Positions 42,960 to 51,583 of a stretch of 64,000 nucleotides of DNA are shown in pieces. Position numbers and translations under genes: made by a program. The notes beneath the pieces are model-generated. The model was not told the origin of the DNA, searched no databases, and was given only the letters and a program-made list of their open reading frames with translations. The stretch lies in the NCBI GenBank assembly GCA_964387965.1, contig CAYLXO010000002.1, forward strand, positions 4,823 through 68,822. The letters run 5' to 3'. Numbering within the stretch: the stretch's first letter is position 1; every line of letters starts with the position of its first letter. The DNA is from CAITQP01 sp964387965. GTDB lineage: Bacteria; Patescibacteriota; Minisyncoccia; Phycocordibacterales; UBA9973.

Positions 42960-43115
42960 GCATAAATCTCTAAATAATCCTTCTTTCAACCTGGTGAGAG
43001 AAGTAAGGAGACCGCGGAGGATGGTCCTCGCGTTCCCGCGAGCAAGCGCGGGGGCCAAAACGTCCTTTACGGGATCCTATACGACCCGAGGGTCTGATCA
43101 CTTAGAGATTTATGC
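42960..43115. ncRNA. Structured RNA candidate between yebC and ruvB
   Basis: A perfect 14-bp closing helix (GCATAAATCTCTAA at 42960-42973 with its complement at 43102-43115) encloses 128 nt. Inside are at least three hairpins: a 9-bp stem with loop ACCTGG (from about 42980), CGCGGAGGA/TCCTCGCG, and CCCGCG/CGCGGG with loop AGCAAG. The interior is much more G+C-rich than its surroundings. No match to 5S, SRP, 6S, RNase P or tmRNA signatures was seen. Strand is unclear because both would fold. Confidence 0.5.
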
Positions 43116-43205
43116 CTTCTTGTTAAATGTACTGAACCGATATATATGGTAACTCGCAATAAAAATACACATAAGGTAAGACAGTGGTATACTGTGTGCA
43201 TACCT

Positions 43206-43214
43206 TGTGGATAA
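43206..43214. promoter_or_regulatory. Perfect TTATCCACA box upstream of ruvB
   Basis: TGTGGATAA is a perfect DnaA-box 9-mer on the minus strand, 70 bp before the ruvB start. It lies just downstream of a TATACT -10-like box (43188-43193). Confidence 0.5.
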
Positions 43215-43283
43215 CGAGTGCATCTACCGATTCACAAGTAGTGTAGCATACTCGAATAATTTTGTCAATACCCCTTAAGACCC

Positions 43284-44291
43284 ATGAGCGAAAACCAAGC
43301 ACCACGAGAAAATGATTCATATCTTGACCAGACTCTTCGTCCGGATACTTTTTCTGAGTATATCGGGCAAGAATCTATAAAAGATAATCTAAAAATTTTG
43401 CTTCAAGCTGCAAAAGAACGAAATCATCCAGCCGAACATATTCTTTTTTACGGACCACCAGGTCTTGGCAAGACAACACTCGCGCATCTGATAGCAAAAG
43501 AGACAGGACGCGCGATTAAATCTACATCAGGACCTGCTATTGAAAAGGTGGGAGACCTTGCCTCAATTCTTACAAATCTTCAACCAGGAGATATTTTGTT
43601 TGTTGACGAGATTCATCGTTTGAACAAGACAATTGAAGAAGTATTATACCCAGCGATGGAAAGTGGTGTGCTCGATATCATAATCGGTAAAGGACCAAGC
43701 GCGCGTACTATCCAACTCGATCTTCCGCCATTTACACTCGTTGCAGCAACGACACGCATCGCACTACTTTCTTCTCCATTACGCTCACGTTTTTCTGGAG
43801 GAACATTCCGACTCGAGTTCTACACCGAAGAAGAAATCGCGAAGATAATAAAACGCTCAGCAAAAGTTCTAGGTGTAACAATTGAAGACGAAGCAGTAGT
43901 AGAAATTTCAAAACGCGCTCGATTCACTCCAAGAACAGCAAATTACTTTTTGAAACGCTGTCGTGATTATGCGCAGGTGCACAAAAAAGATTTGGATAAG
44001 AAGACAGTATTTCTCGCACTATCTCTTTTGGGAATCGACGAAATGGGACTTTCAGAATCTGATAGACAAGTACTGCAAGTAATAATAGAAAAATTCAACG
44101 GTGGGCCAGTAGGACTTAATACGCTTTCCGCTGCGACGAGCGAAGAAGAGGCAACTATCGAAGAGGTGATAGAACCGTATCTTATACAGAGGGGATTACT
44201 TGAGAGAACAACTCGTGGGCGAACAGCTACAAAAAAAGCTTATGAGCATTTAGGATTCGACATGCCAGCACATTTGTTTGAACAAAAATAA
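43284..44291 (+). CDS. ruvB: Holliday junction branch migration helicase RuvB
   Basis: RuvB is the hexameric AAA+ motor that, with RuvA, drives branch migration. The 335-residue protein has the N-terminal LRPDTFSEYIGQE signature, Walker A GPPGLGKT (57-64), Walker B ILFVDEIHRLN, sensor 1 AATTR, the arginine-finger region SPLRSRF and the C-terminal winged-helix domain (QRGLLERTTRGRTAT). All motifs are intact. It diverges from yebC-ruvC. Confidence 0.97.
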   Translation: MSENQAPRENDSYLDQTLRPDTFSEYIGQESIKDNLKILLQAAKERNHPAEHILFYGPPGLGKTTLAHLIAKETGRAIKSTSGPAIEKVGDLASILTNLQPGDILFVDEIHRLNKTIEEVLYPAMESGVLDIIIGKGPSARTIQLDLPPFTLVAATTRIALLSSPLRSRFSGGTFRLEFYTEEEIAKIIKRSAKVLGVTIEDEAVVEISKRARFTPRTANYFLKRCRDYAQVHKKDLDKKTVFLALSLLGIDEMGLSESDRQVLQVIIEKFNGGPVGLNTLSAATSEEEATIEEVIEPYLIQRGLLERTTRGRTATKKAYEHLGFDMPAHLFEQK

Positions 44292-44316
44292 AAACCGCAC
44301 GCGCGGTTTTTATTTT
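44285..44316. terminator. Bidirectional terminator between ruvB and pilB-like gene
   Basis: A 14-bp perfect stem (AAAATAAAAACCGC and its complement) with loop ACGC overlaps the stop codons of two convergent genes. Confidence 0.9.
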
Positions 44317-46009
44317 ATTCTTCACTTAGGTCTACAACGGATTGAACTTCCTCGATTGATGTAATCCCAGCAAGAATTTTTACCATTCCATCTTCCTGCA
44401 TGTTGAATATTCCTTGTTTTGCTGCGACTTTTTTAATTTCGCGTTCGCTTGGGTTTGTTGGAATAATCTTTTCGATTTCTGCGTCGGTTAAAATTGCTTC
44501 AAAGATTCCGATTCGTCCTTTGAATCCAGTCCCGTTACATACAGGGCAACCTGTTGCTGTAAAGAGCTGTATCGGCATATCTGCTTTTAGATTGTATGCT
44601 TCAATATTTTTACCGGCTTGGCTTGCATTTGTAAGTAGTTTTCTGAGAAGTGTTTCTTCCTCAGGTGTAGCAGGTCGAGGAGTTTTGCATTCTTTACACA
44701 ATTTTCGTACGAGACGTTGAGCGATAGAAAGTGAAAGCGCAGATACCAAAATTTTTGCATTTACATCTAGGTCAATGAGGCGGGGGATAACACCAGCAGC
44801 ATTATTTGTGTGAAGCGTTGAAAAGACAATGTGTCCGGTAAGTGCAGATTCAACAGCAATTTTTGCAGTTTCTGGGTCACGTGTTTCTCCAACGAGAATG
44901 ACGTCAGGGTCTTGTCGGAGAGCAGCGCGAAGTCCATCCAAGAAATTGTATCCTTTCTCGGTTTGTGTCTGAGTGATACCTGGCAAATGATATTCGATAG
45001 GGTCTTCAATTGTAATAATCTTAAGTTCAGGGTTGTAAATCTTTCGCAAAAACGCGTAGAGCGTTGTTGTTTTACCACTTCCGGTCGGTCCAGTAATCAA
45101 AATCAAACCATTCGGCTTTTTAATTTCGCGTTCGATGATTGCGTACAGTCGTGGCTCGATTCCAAAAGTAGAAAGATCACCTTGAATATTTTTTGGGTCA
45201 AGAATACGCATCACGATAGACTCTCCATATGCGCCCGGTACGGTAGATGTACGCATTGAAATTTCAACACCATTTTCAAAAATACTAAATCGTCCATCTT
45301 GCGCGCGTGTAGTCACAGTAAGCTTCATTCCAGAAACGAGTTTGATACGAGAACAAAGCAAATGGAATATTTTTAAGTCGAGGAAAAGAATGTCTTGCAA
45401 AATTCCATCAAGACGAAAACGTACGCGCATGCGAGTTTCTTCTGGTTCGATGTGTACGTCAGAACACGAAAGGCCGATAGCACCTGCAAGAATAACTTCA
45501 AGAAGTCGTGATGTGGCATGAACTTCGTGACCTGCAACAATCTCATCAACAATTGTTTTTACGTCGCCGACAGTTTTGATTTTTTTCTGCATTTCTGCAA
45601 GTGTCTCACTCGAAACATCAAGACCGCCTTTGCGAGATTGTTCGGCGAAAGAAATTTCCTTATATCGAGCCCATGCTCGTTCAAGTGAAGCATGAGATGC
45701 CATAAAGAGGGAAGGATTCAAACCTTTTCGCACAAGATCTTCTACAAGTGCTCGAGTTTGGTCGGCTTCAGGTGAAATTACTGCAACACTAATATCTTTT
45801 CCAAAGATTTTAAAAGAAGCAGCGAGTGCTTTACGCGCTTCATCTTCTGGTATTGCTCTGAGTGCTTCATTTTGGATGGTTGTAGTAGAGAGATCTACGT
45901 AGGGAATATTGTACCGAGCTTGGGCGAGGGTTTCGGCAAGTACTTCTTCCTCTTGCGCGCGAAATTCGCTTAATTTACGGTCTATTTTGTCGTCGTATTC
46001 TTCAGGCAT
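44315..46009 (-). CDS. GspE/PilB-type secretion ATPase
   Basis: The 564-residue protein is the assembly ATPase of a type IV pilus or type II secretion system. It has an N-terminal MshEN-like domain and a catalytic core with Walker A GPTGSGKT (307-314), Asp box ITIEDPIEY (333-340), Walker B DPDVILVGETRD (367-378) and His box HTNNAA (400-405). A tetra-Cys zinc site is formed by C438-x2-C441 and C488-x2-C491. All motifs are present. No pilin, PilC or PilT gene is adjacent, so those must lie elsewhere. Confidence 0.93.
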   Translation of the reverse strand: MPEEYDDKIDRKLSEFRAQEEEVLAETLAQARYNIPYVDLSTTTIQNEALRAIPEDEARKALAASFKIFGKDISVAVISPEADQTRALVEDLVRKGLNPSLFMASHASLERAWARYKEISFAEQSRKGGLDVSSETLAEMQKKIKTVGDVKTIVDEIVAGHEVHATSRLLEVILAGAIGLSCSDVHIEPEETRMRVRFRLDGILQDILFLDLKIFHLLCSRIKLVSGMKLTVTTRAQDGRFSIFENGVEISMRTSTVPGAYGESIVMRILDPKNIQGDLSTFGIEPRLYAIIEREIKKPNGLILITGPTGSGKTTTLYAFLRKIYNPELKIITIEDPIEYHLPGITQTQTEKGYNFLDGLRAALRQDPDVILVGETRDPETAKIAVESALTGHIVFSTLHTNNAAGVIPRLIDLDVNAKILVSALSLSIAQRLVRKLCKECKTPRPATPEEETLLRKLLTNASQAGKNIEAYNLKADMPIQLFTATGCPVCNGTGFKGRIGIFEAILTDAEIEKIIPTNPSEREIKKVAAKQGIFNMQEDGMVKILAGITSIEEVQSVVDLSEE

Positions 46010-46058
46010 GTTTTGGAGCCCATTTCAAATATAAAATCGTTGAAATACAAATATATTC

Positions 46059-46179
46059 TGTCTGTCTCAAAAGCAAAATTTTGGTATAAAAACGAGTTTC
46101 CTCAGTCAATGATGCTCGGGCATCACTTCCTTCGTCATCCTCGTTTTTCTACTCAAAATTCTGCCTTTGATTTCAGACA
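46059..46179. repeat. Long imperfect palindrome
   Basis: Left arm 46059-46096 and right arm 46140-46179 pair over about 38 positions with few mismatches and small bulges. The arms meet at AAAAACGAG/CTCGTTTTT. The 43-nt loop contains a perfect TGATGC/GCATCA hairpin (46110-46125). It fills most of the gene-free stretch 46010-46321, which otherwise holds the promoter regions of the two divergent genes. Confidence 0.6.
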
Positions 46180-46321
46180 TTATATTTGAAAAGGGCTCTC
46201 GAAATTATACAAGAAGCCAGCTTTTTCGACGTATTGACGAACATCAATTAATATGCTAAAATATAAAAAATTGTGTATTAACTAACTAAATATAAGACAA
46301 ACACAAAAAAGTTCATTGATT

Positions 46322-47476
46322 ATGAAAAAAATGGTTATTTTTCTGTTTGCTATCGGGATGATGGTAACAGTTGGCGCCAAAGCGCAAGAAATCGATACGA
46401 AAAAGTACGAAGTCTTGTCTGACAAGACACAAAGTTCAAGTACTAGTAGCGAATTCGAAAACGGAGGTGTACAAAGCACCAAAAAGGCGACGTCAGTAAA
46501 GAGGCCAACAAAGCCTAAAAGCTCAAAGTCAGCAACAACAAACAAAAAGGCGAGTAGTAGTTCAACCTATCGGGTAAAAAACACAAGCAAAACATCCGAT
46601 AAGGTGCGCACCATTATCTTGCGGGAAAAGTTACCGACAGATTCACCACCAAAACAGCAACAACCGGTCGTTTACAACGACTACCGACAATGGCACTACA
46701 CCTATAACTACGGAGAAAATTCTCCGTTTGGCATTGGTGGTAACGTCATCATCGACAGTGTCCATGTGGACAGTGGAGGGGTTGTAGAAAAAGACGACAC
46801 CTGTGGGAGACTTCGAAAGAAGTGGACCAAAGCAAAGTGGCGTAAACCACTTACAGAATTCAAGGTGTACACTTTGGAACATTTCCAAAGTGATGCGTAT
46901 GATCCACTTTCAACAAAAGTTGATACATCGTGGATCAAAAGACCCTTTCGCACGCGTACCTTTCTTGTCTATGAAAAGCACTTGAAGAACAAGTGCAAAG
47001 ACACAATTGTACGTTACGACACTTGTAAAAAGTGGTGGGTAGCAACTCGGCGCTGGGGCGGAATTGCAATATTGGGTGGCGGTTTAGTTGCGTTAGGTGA
47101 CTACGCTTGCAAAAACCAGTATTGGGGTTTACTTGACGGCAACTTGGGCCAGAAAAGTAACGGTAATAATGGGAACAATAATGGTAATAATAATGGCAAC
47201 GATACAAGCCATACAAATTACCCAACCCACAAGCCGGGCTCAACAACTGGCAATAAACCAGGAGCGAGCCAAAAACCCGATGTGTTACCGGTAACACAAA
47301 AGCAAAAACCGGTGCAAACATTCTCTACTGTCGTAAGACAGCAAGAACCAAAGAAGGTTGACCTTAATGAATTTCTCCGTAAACTACCGCCTACACGGGT
47401 GGGGGTAAATATAAGTCTCGATTTCAAGAATTTCGAGCCATATATAACATTTTGCGGGGTAAAGGCACTTCTATGA
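46322..47476 (+). CDS. Secreted protein of foreign (Bacteroidota-like) character
   Basis: The 384-residue protein has a signal peptide of the style common in Bacteroidota (MVIFLFAIGMMVTVGAKAQ, cleavage after AKAQ or nearby). It continues with a Ser/Lys/Thr-rich region (residues 35-100), a Trp/Tyr-rich domain with Cys pairs, a short hydrophobic Gly-rich segment (GGIAILGGGLVALG) and an Asn/Gly-repeat linker (NNGNNNGNNNGN). No family is recognised. Codon choice (more GGC, CGG, TTG) and absence of the close -10 box differ from neighbours. Its leader is A-rich without Shine-Dalgarno. I infer horizontal transfer. Contamination by misassembly is an alternative. Confidence 0.65.
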   Translation: MKKMVIFLFAIGMMVTVGAKAQEIDTKKYEVLSDKTQSSSTSSEFENGGVQSTKKATSVKRPTKPKSSKSATTNKKASSSSTYRVKNTSKTSDKVRTIILREKLPTDSPPKQQQPVVYNDYRQWHYTYNYGENSPFGIGGNVIIDSVHVDSGGVVEKDDTCGRLRKKWTKAKWRKPLTEFKVYTLEHFQSDAYDPLSTKVDTSWIKRPFRTRTFLVYEKHLKNKCKDTIVRYDTCKKWWVATRRWGGIAILGGGLVALGDYACKNQYWGLLDGNLGQKSNGNNGNNNGNNNGNDTSHTNYPTHKPGSTTGNKPGASQKPDVLPVTQKQKPVQTFSTVVRQQEPKKVDLNEFLRKLPPTRVGVNISLDFKNFEPYITFCGVKALL

Positions 47477-47496
47477 GAACTCCATAACCTATAAAC

Positions 47497-47527
47497 GTAG
47501 TAGGTTGCCATAACCGCGACCTACTAC
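47497..47527 (+). terminator. Hairpin after the secreted-protein gene
   Basis: A 12-bp stem (GTAGTAGGTTGC with its near-complement, one G-T pair) and a 7-nt loop lie 20 nt after the stop. Only a weak T-rich tail follows. Confidence 0.55.
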
Positions 47528-47615
47528 CTATCATTTAGTTCTTAATCATTCCAGATTGAGGCCTAAAAGATGAGAAATTATTAATAGATGTCGAGTAAGT
47601 AATTACAAATACGAT

Positions 47616-50600
47616 ATGAAAAATTATATTAAAAATATTGCAGTCGTCGTAACAACAGTAAGCGCATTCTTCGCGTTTAATTTTGTTGCACACGCTGCGA
47701 TTTCTTGGAATACACTTCCAGGAGATTGTGCGAATACTGTGTCTGTCGCAAACCACACAACACAACAGAACGCGAGCAACGCATGTTGGGGGCCAACAGT
47801 GAGTGCTCGCCCAGGAGAGGCTATTAATGTGCGCATAGACTACGATAACGTAGGGGATACACAAGCTACAAACACGCTTGTTCGTTTGAACCAGCCAATG
47901 GGTACACAGTCAACATTCAACTTCACTGGCTTTGTTTCTTCAAACGGTGTTCAGCGAGTTGGGAGTGCATCAGTGAATATTTCTTCACCCGCAACTCTTA
48001 CAGTTGAATCTGTGTACTGGTATGCAAACCAATCTGGTTCATACACTGTCATGAGCAACTCTGATATCTTTGGCGCAGGGGTAAATCTTGGAACAATTCT
48101 TCCATCAAACACTTGTCCTGCAACAAATCAGCGCTGTCACAGTGGAGCAGTCATTGTTCGTTTCAATGTTGGTACTGCAAATCCAAACCCAACACCAACA
48201 CAGACATGTACTATTAGTACATTCCGTGTGAATCCGACATCTATCTCATCTGGCTCATCTACATTCGTAATCTGGAATACTCAAAATTGTGCAACAGTAT
48301 CAGTTTCAGGACTTGGAGTTTCTGACTCACGAGCTTCTGGCTATGTTGCAACACCACTCCTTTCAAACAATACAACGTACACAATTACTGGTACATCAGT
48401 AGGTGGTCGTTCGGCTCCAATTACTCAGTCAGCGACTGTTACAGTAACAGGTGGTCCAACTAATACATGTGCTATCAACTCATTCCGTGTAAATCCATCA
48501 TCTGTTCAAAGCGGACAGTCATCAAACGTAGTATGGAGTACATCAAATTGTACAAACGTTTCAGTTTCAGGATACGGAGTTTCAAGCAATCAGACATCTG
48601 GTTCAATGCAGACACCTGCACTTTCAAGCAACACTACATATACGATCTCAGCGAGCGGCTTAAACGGTAGCGCTCCAGCGCAAAGTGCAACTGTATATGT
48701 AAATGCAGTTCCTCAAAATTGTTCTATCTCATCATTCACATCTTCAAATTACAATGTGACTAGTGGTGGAAGCGCAACGCTCTCATGGAGCACAGCAAAT
48801 TGTACAAGTGTTTCAATGACAGGTGTCAGTATTGGAAGTTCACAGCTTTCAGGTACTGTAAATACAGGTGCGATTTATGGTTCTACAACATACACACTTA
48901 CTGCGTATGGAACTACTGGACCAGTAAGTCAGTCAGTAACAATCAATGTTGCAACACCAAGCGCATGTACTATTAACACATTTACAGGACCAAGCTACAC
49001 AGTTTCGTACGGCGGAACAGCTACTCTTTCTTGGAGTACATCAAATTGTACGAGCGTTTCAATTGCTGGAGTTTCTATACCAAGCAACCAGCTTTCTGGG
49101 ACAGTTACAACACCAGCGTTGTACGGAAGTACAAACTACACATTGAACGCGTATGGTTCAACTGGAGGCACACAATCACAGACAGTGTACGTGGCAGTTC
49201 AGCAATACCAGAACCAGACTTGTTCAATAAATTCATTCAACGGCCCATCGCAAGTACAGTCAGGGTCATCAGCAACACTTAATTGGACAACATCAAACTG
49301 TTCTTCAGTAAGTATTTCAGGTCCAGGACTTAACTATTCAGGGAGTCAGCCACTTTCAGGTTCTATCACAACAAATTCGCTCTACAACAATTCAAACTAT
49401 TACACACTCACTGCATCTGCATATAGTGGTAATTCAGTAACAGCAAATTTTACAGTTTCGACATACAACAATAACAACAATTATCAGTATTGTACTGTTA
49501 GTTCGTTTTATGCCTCTCCAACATATGTGTCATACGGAGGATCATCGACACTTATCTGGAATACATATGGATGTTCAAATGTCACTATTTCTGGAGGGAA
49601 TATGGCTACATACACACAGCCACTCTCAGGCTCAGTAAATACAGGCGCGTTGTATGGGTCTACAACATATACGCTTACTGCATATAATAATTATGGAAAT
49701 CCAGTAACACAGAGTGTTACCGTTACAAGCGATGGTGGAAATAATTATTACCAAAGTGCACCATCTGTTACAACAAATCAGGCGACAAATACATACGAAT
49801 CAAGTGCAACACTTAATGGATATGTAAGCACAAACACAAGTTCACCAAATTGTTCGTACTATTCATGTGGAGGAAACTATACATACTACTTCCAGTACGG
49901 AACTAGTCAGTACAATCTGACAAATCAAACTCAGTCACTCACAGGAAATTACGCAAGCTCAGTGTCTGCATATGTTTCAGGACTTTCTCCAAATACAACA
50001 TATTACTTCCGTCTTGTTGCATATAACAATTATGGAACGAATTACGGTTCGATACTTTCATTCACAACAAATAATGGAGGAACAGTAACTGGTACAAATA
50101 TTGTTACAAGTATTGCAACAAATGTTGGCTCAACAACTGCACGTTTGAACGGAGTAGTAGTAGCACCAGCATATGTAGGACAAGCACAAGCATACTTTGA
50201 ATACGGAACTACACTTGCACTTGGAAGCACTACAACTTCACAAAATGTTGCGACAAATAATGTAATGAACTACTTTGATGGAATTTCGGTTTCACCAAAT
50301 ACGGTGTATTACTTCCGAGCAGTAGGAACAATCAATGGGGTTGTGTATCGTGGAGCAACAGTATCATTCACGACTCCAAGTACTGGTACAAACATCCGAA
50401 CAGTAGTGGTTAACAACCCAGGAACTGGTGCAGGCTCAACGCTTATCATGCTCACAATTGATTCTCAGTTTGAAAATGTATCAATCGGGGATACGGTGAC
50501 ATACAACGTAAACTACAAGAACATTTCAGGTGGTGAGCTTAAGAACGCAACACTCAATGTTATCCTTCCATCAGGAGTTTCATTTAAACAATCAACAATG

Positions 50601-51005
50601 GGAGTGCTTACAACAAGTAACACTGTTGCGGTAAATCTTGGATCAATTCCAAAGGATGCAACAGGGGCGATGATAATTCAGGCTATCGTAGATCGCGCAA
50701 CACGCGGAGACACGCTTCTTGCAACAGCAAATCTTGCCTTTACAAATGGAAACAATGCACAGGATAGTGTTGTTGCATACGAAATGAACAATGTATCAGC
50801 AAATACAAATAGTTCACTTACTGGTCTTGCATTCTTCGGGGGTAATTTCTTCCCAACATCACTTCTTGGATGGGTACTCTTGATTGGACTTATTATCCTC
50901 ATCATCATAATCATCCGTCGTTTGTATGATCATCCAGCGGAAGCACACGCAGTAGCACCACACGCTTCACACCCAACTACTCACGTAGACAATTTGCCTC
51001 ACTAA
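47616..51005 (+). CDS. Repetitive surface adhesin-like protein
   Basis: The 1129-residue cell-surface protein has a signal peptide (residues 1-28). Six Ig-like repeats of 80-90 residues start near 198, 285, 369, 451, 536 and 626. Each opens with C-x3-F and continues W-x-T-x2-C, so each likely has one disulfide. Two FN3-like modules follow (about 715-920; NTTYYFRLVAYNNYG, NTVYYFRAVG), then a DUF11-like domain (IGDTVTYNVNYKN) and a C-terminal transmembrane helix near 1083-1100 with a basic stop (RRLYDH) and a His-rich tail. It is probably an attachment or S-layer-like protein. The repeats are Ser/Thr/Asn-rich, with no catalytic motif. Confidence 0.85.
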   Translation: MKNYIKNIAVVVTTVSAFFAFNFVAHAAISWNTLPGDCANTVSVANHTTQQNASNACWGPTVSARPGEAINVRIDYDNVGDTQATNTLVRLNQPMGTQSTFNFTGFVSSNGVQRVGSASVNISSPATLTVESVYWYANQSGSYTVMSNSDIFGAGVNLGTILPSNTCPATNQRCHSGAVIVRFNVGTANPNPTPTQTCTISTFRVNPTSISSGSSTFVIWNTQNCATVSVSGLGVSDSRASGYVATPLLSNNTTYTITGTSVGGRSAPITQSATVTVTGGPTNTCAINSFRVNPSSVQSGQSSNVVWSTSNCTNVSVSGYGVSSNQTSGSMQTPALSSNTTYTISASGLNGSAPAQSATVYVNAVPQNCSISSFTSSNYNVTSGGSATLSWSTANCTSVSMTGVSIGSSQLSGTVNTGAIYGSTTYTLTAYGTTGPVSQSVTINVATPSACTINTFTGPSYTVSYGGTATLSWSTSNCTSVSIAGVSIPSNQLSGTVTTPALYGSTNYTLNAYGSTGGTQSQTVYVAVQQYQNQTCSINSFNGPSQVQSGSSATLNWTTSNCSSVSISGPGLNYSGSQPLSGSITTNSLYNNSNYYTLTASAYSGNSVTANFTVSTYNNNNNYQYCTVSSFYASPTYVSYGGSSTLIWNTYGCSNVTISGGNMATYTQPLSGSVNTGALYGSTTYTLTAYNNYGNPVTQSVTVTSDGGNNYYQSAPSVTTNQATNTYESSATLNGYVSTNTSSPNCSYYSCGGNYTYYFQYGTSQYNLTNQTQSLTGNYASSVSAYVSGLSPNTTYYFRLVAYNNYGTNYGSILSFTTNNGGTVTGTNIVTSIATNVGSTTARLNGVVVAPAYVGQAQAYFEYGTTLALGSTTTSQNVATNNVMNYFDGISVSPNTVYYFRAVGTINGVVYRGATVSFTTPSTGTNIRTVVVNNPGTGAGSTLIMLTIDSQFENVSIGDTVTYNVNYKNISGGELKNATLNVILPSGVSFKQSTMGVLTTSNTVAVNLGSIPKDATGAMIIQAIVDRATRGDTLLATANLAFTNGNNAQDSVVAYEMNNVSANTNSSLTGLAFFGGNFFPTSLLGWVLLIGLIILIIIIIRRLYDHPAEAHAVAPHASHPTTHVDNLPH

Positions 51006-51046
51006 CGAGCTAGTAATTAGAAAGTAGTTAGTAGAAAAATCCAAAT

Positions 51047-51081
51047 ACACACGGCGATTTCCGAAGGAAATCGCCGTGTGT
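51047..51081 (+). terminator. Hairpin between the adhesin gene and tsaE
   Basis: A perfect 16-bp stem with loop GAA lies about 40 nt past the adhesin stop. It has no clear T-run. A -10-like TAGTAT for tsaE follows directly. Confidence 0.65.
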
Positions 51082-51097
51082 TAGTATTCGAATATAC

Positions 51098-51532
51098 ATG
51101 AAAAAAAGATTCCAGAAAAATCAAACAACAGAAATTGCTAAAGAAATTTTGGATTTGCTAGAAGCTAGGAGTCAGTCGCTAGAAGCTACTGTAATTGCTC
51201 TTTCAGGTGACTTAGGAGCAGGGAAAACTACACTTACGCAAGCAATCGCGCGCGAGCTTGGGATAAAAGAAAATGTGATTTCTCCTACGTTCGTGTTGAT
51301 GAAAAAATACGATACAAAAAATTCTATTCACAAAAATTTAGTGCATATTGATGCATACAGATTGGATTCTCATCACGAGTTAGAAAAACTTGGGTGGGCT
51401 GAAATACTATCAAATAAAGACAATTTGGTCTTACTCGAATGGCCAGAGAAGGTGCCTGAAGTAGTACCAAGTCACGCAATTTCAATAAAGCTTTCTCATA
51501 TAAACGAAGAAGAAAGGGAAATAGATTTTTGA
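51098..51532 (+). CDS. tsaE: tRNA threonylcarbamoyladenosine biosynthesis ATPase TsaE
   Basis: TsaE is the ATPase needed with TsaB, TsaC and TsaD to form t6A37 in tRNAs that read ANN codons. The 144-residue product has Walker A GDLGAGKT (37-44), the family ISPTFVLMKKY, the HIDAYRL motif and LLEWPEKV near the end. These are all diagnostic. Partners are not in this window. Confidence 0.95.
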   Translation: MKKRFQKNQTTEIAKEILDLLEARSQSLEATVIALSGDLGAGKTTLTQAIARELGIKENVISPTFVLMKKYDTKNSIHKNLVHIDAYRLDSHHELEKLGWAEILSNKDNLVLLEWPEKVPEVVPSHAISIKLSHINEEEREIDF

Positions 51533-51556
51533 CATCTCAGTATTTTGTTGTAGTAT
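51529..51556 (+). promoter_or_regulatory. Promoter of the 51584 gene
   Basis: TTGACA (51529-51534) and TAGTAT (51551-51556) are separated by 16 bp. The start codon is 27 nt after the -10 box. Confidence 0.7.
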
Positions 51557-51583
51557 CAAAGCGAACTAAATTTCTTTAATATT

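Noticed and set aside
42960..43115. 5S rRNA or SRP RNA
   Set aside because: The length and hairpin order do not fit, and conserved 5S or SRP motifs are absent.
47218..49282. Open frames on both strands within the adhesin repeats
   Set aside because: They result from repetitive Ser/Thr/Asn codons of the adhesin. No signal or domain.
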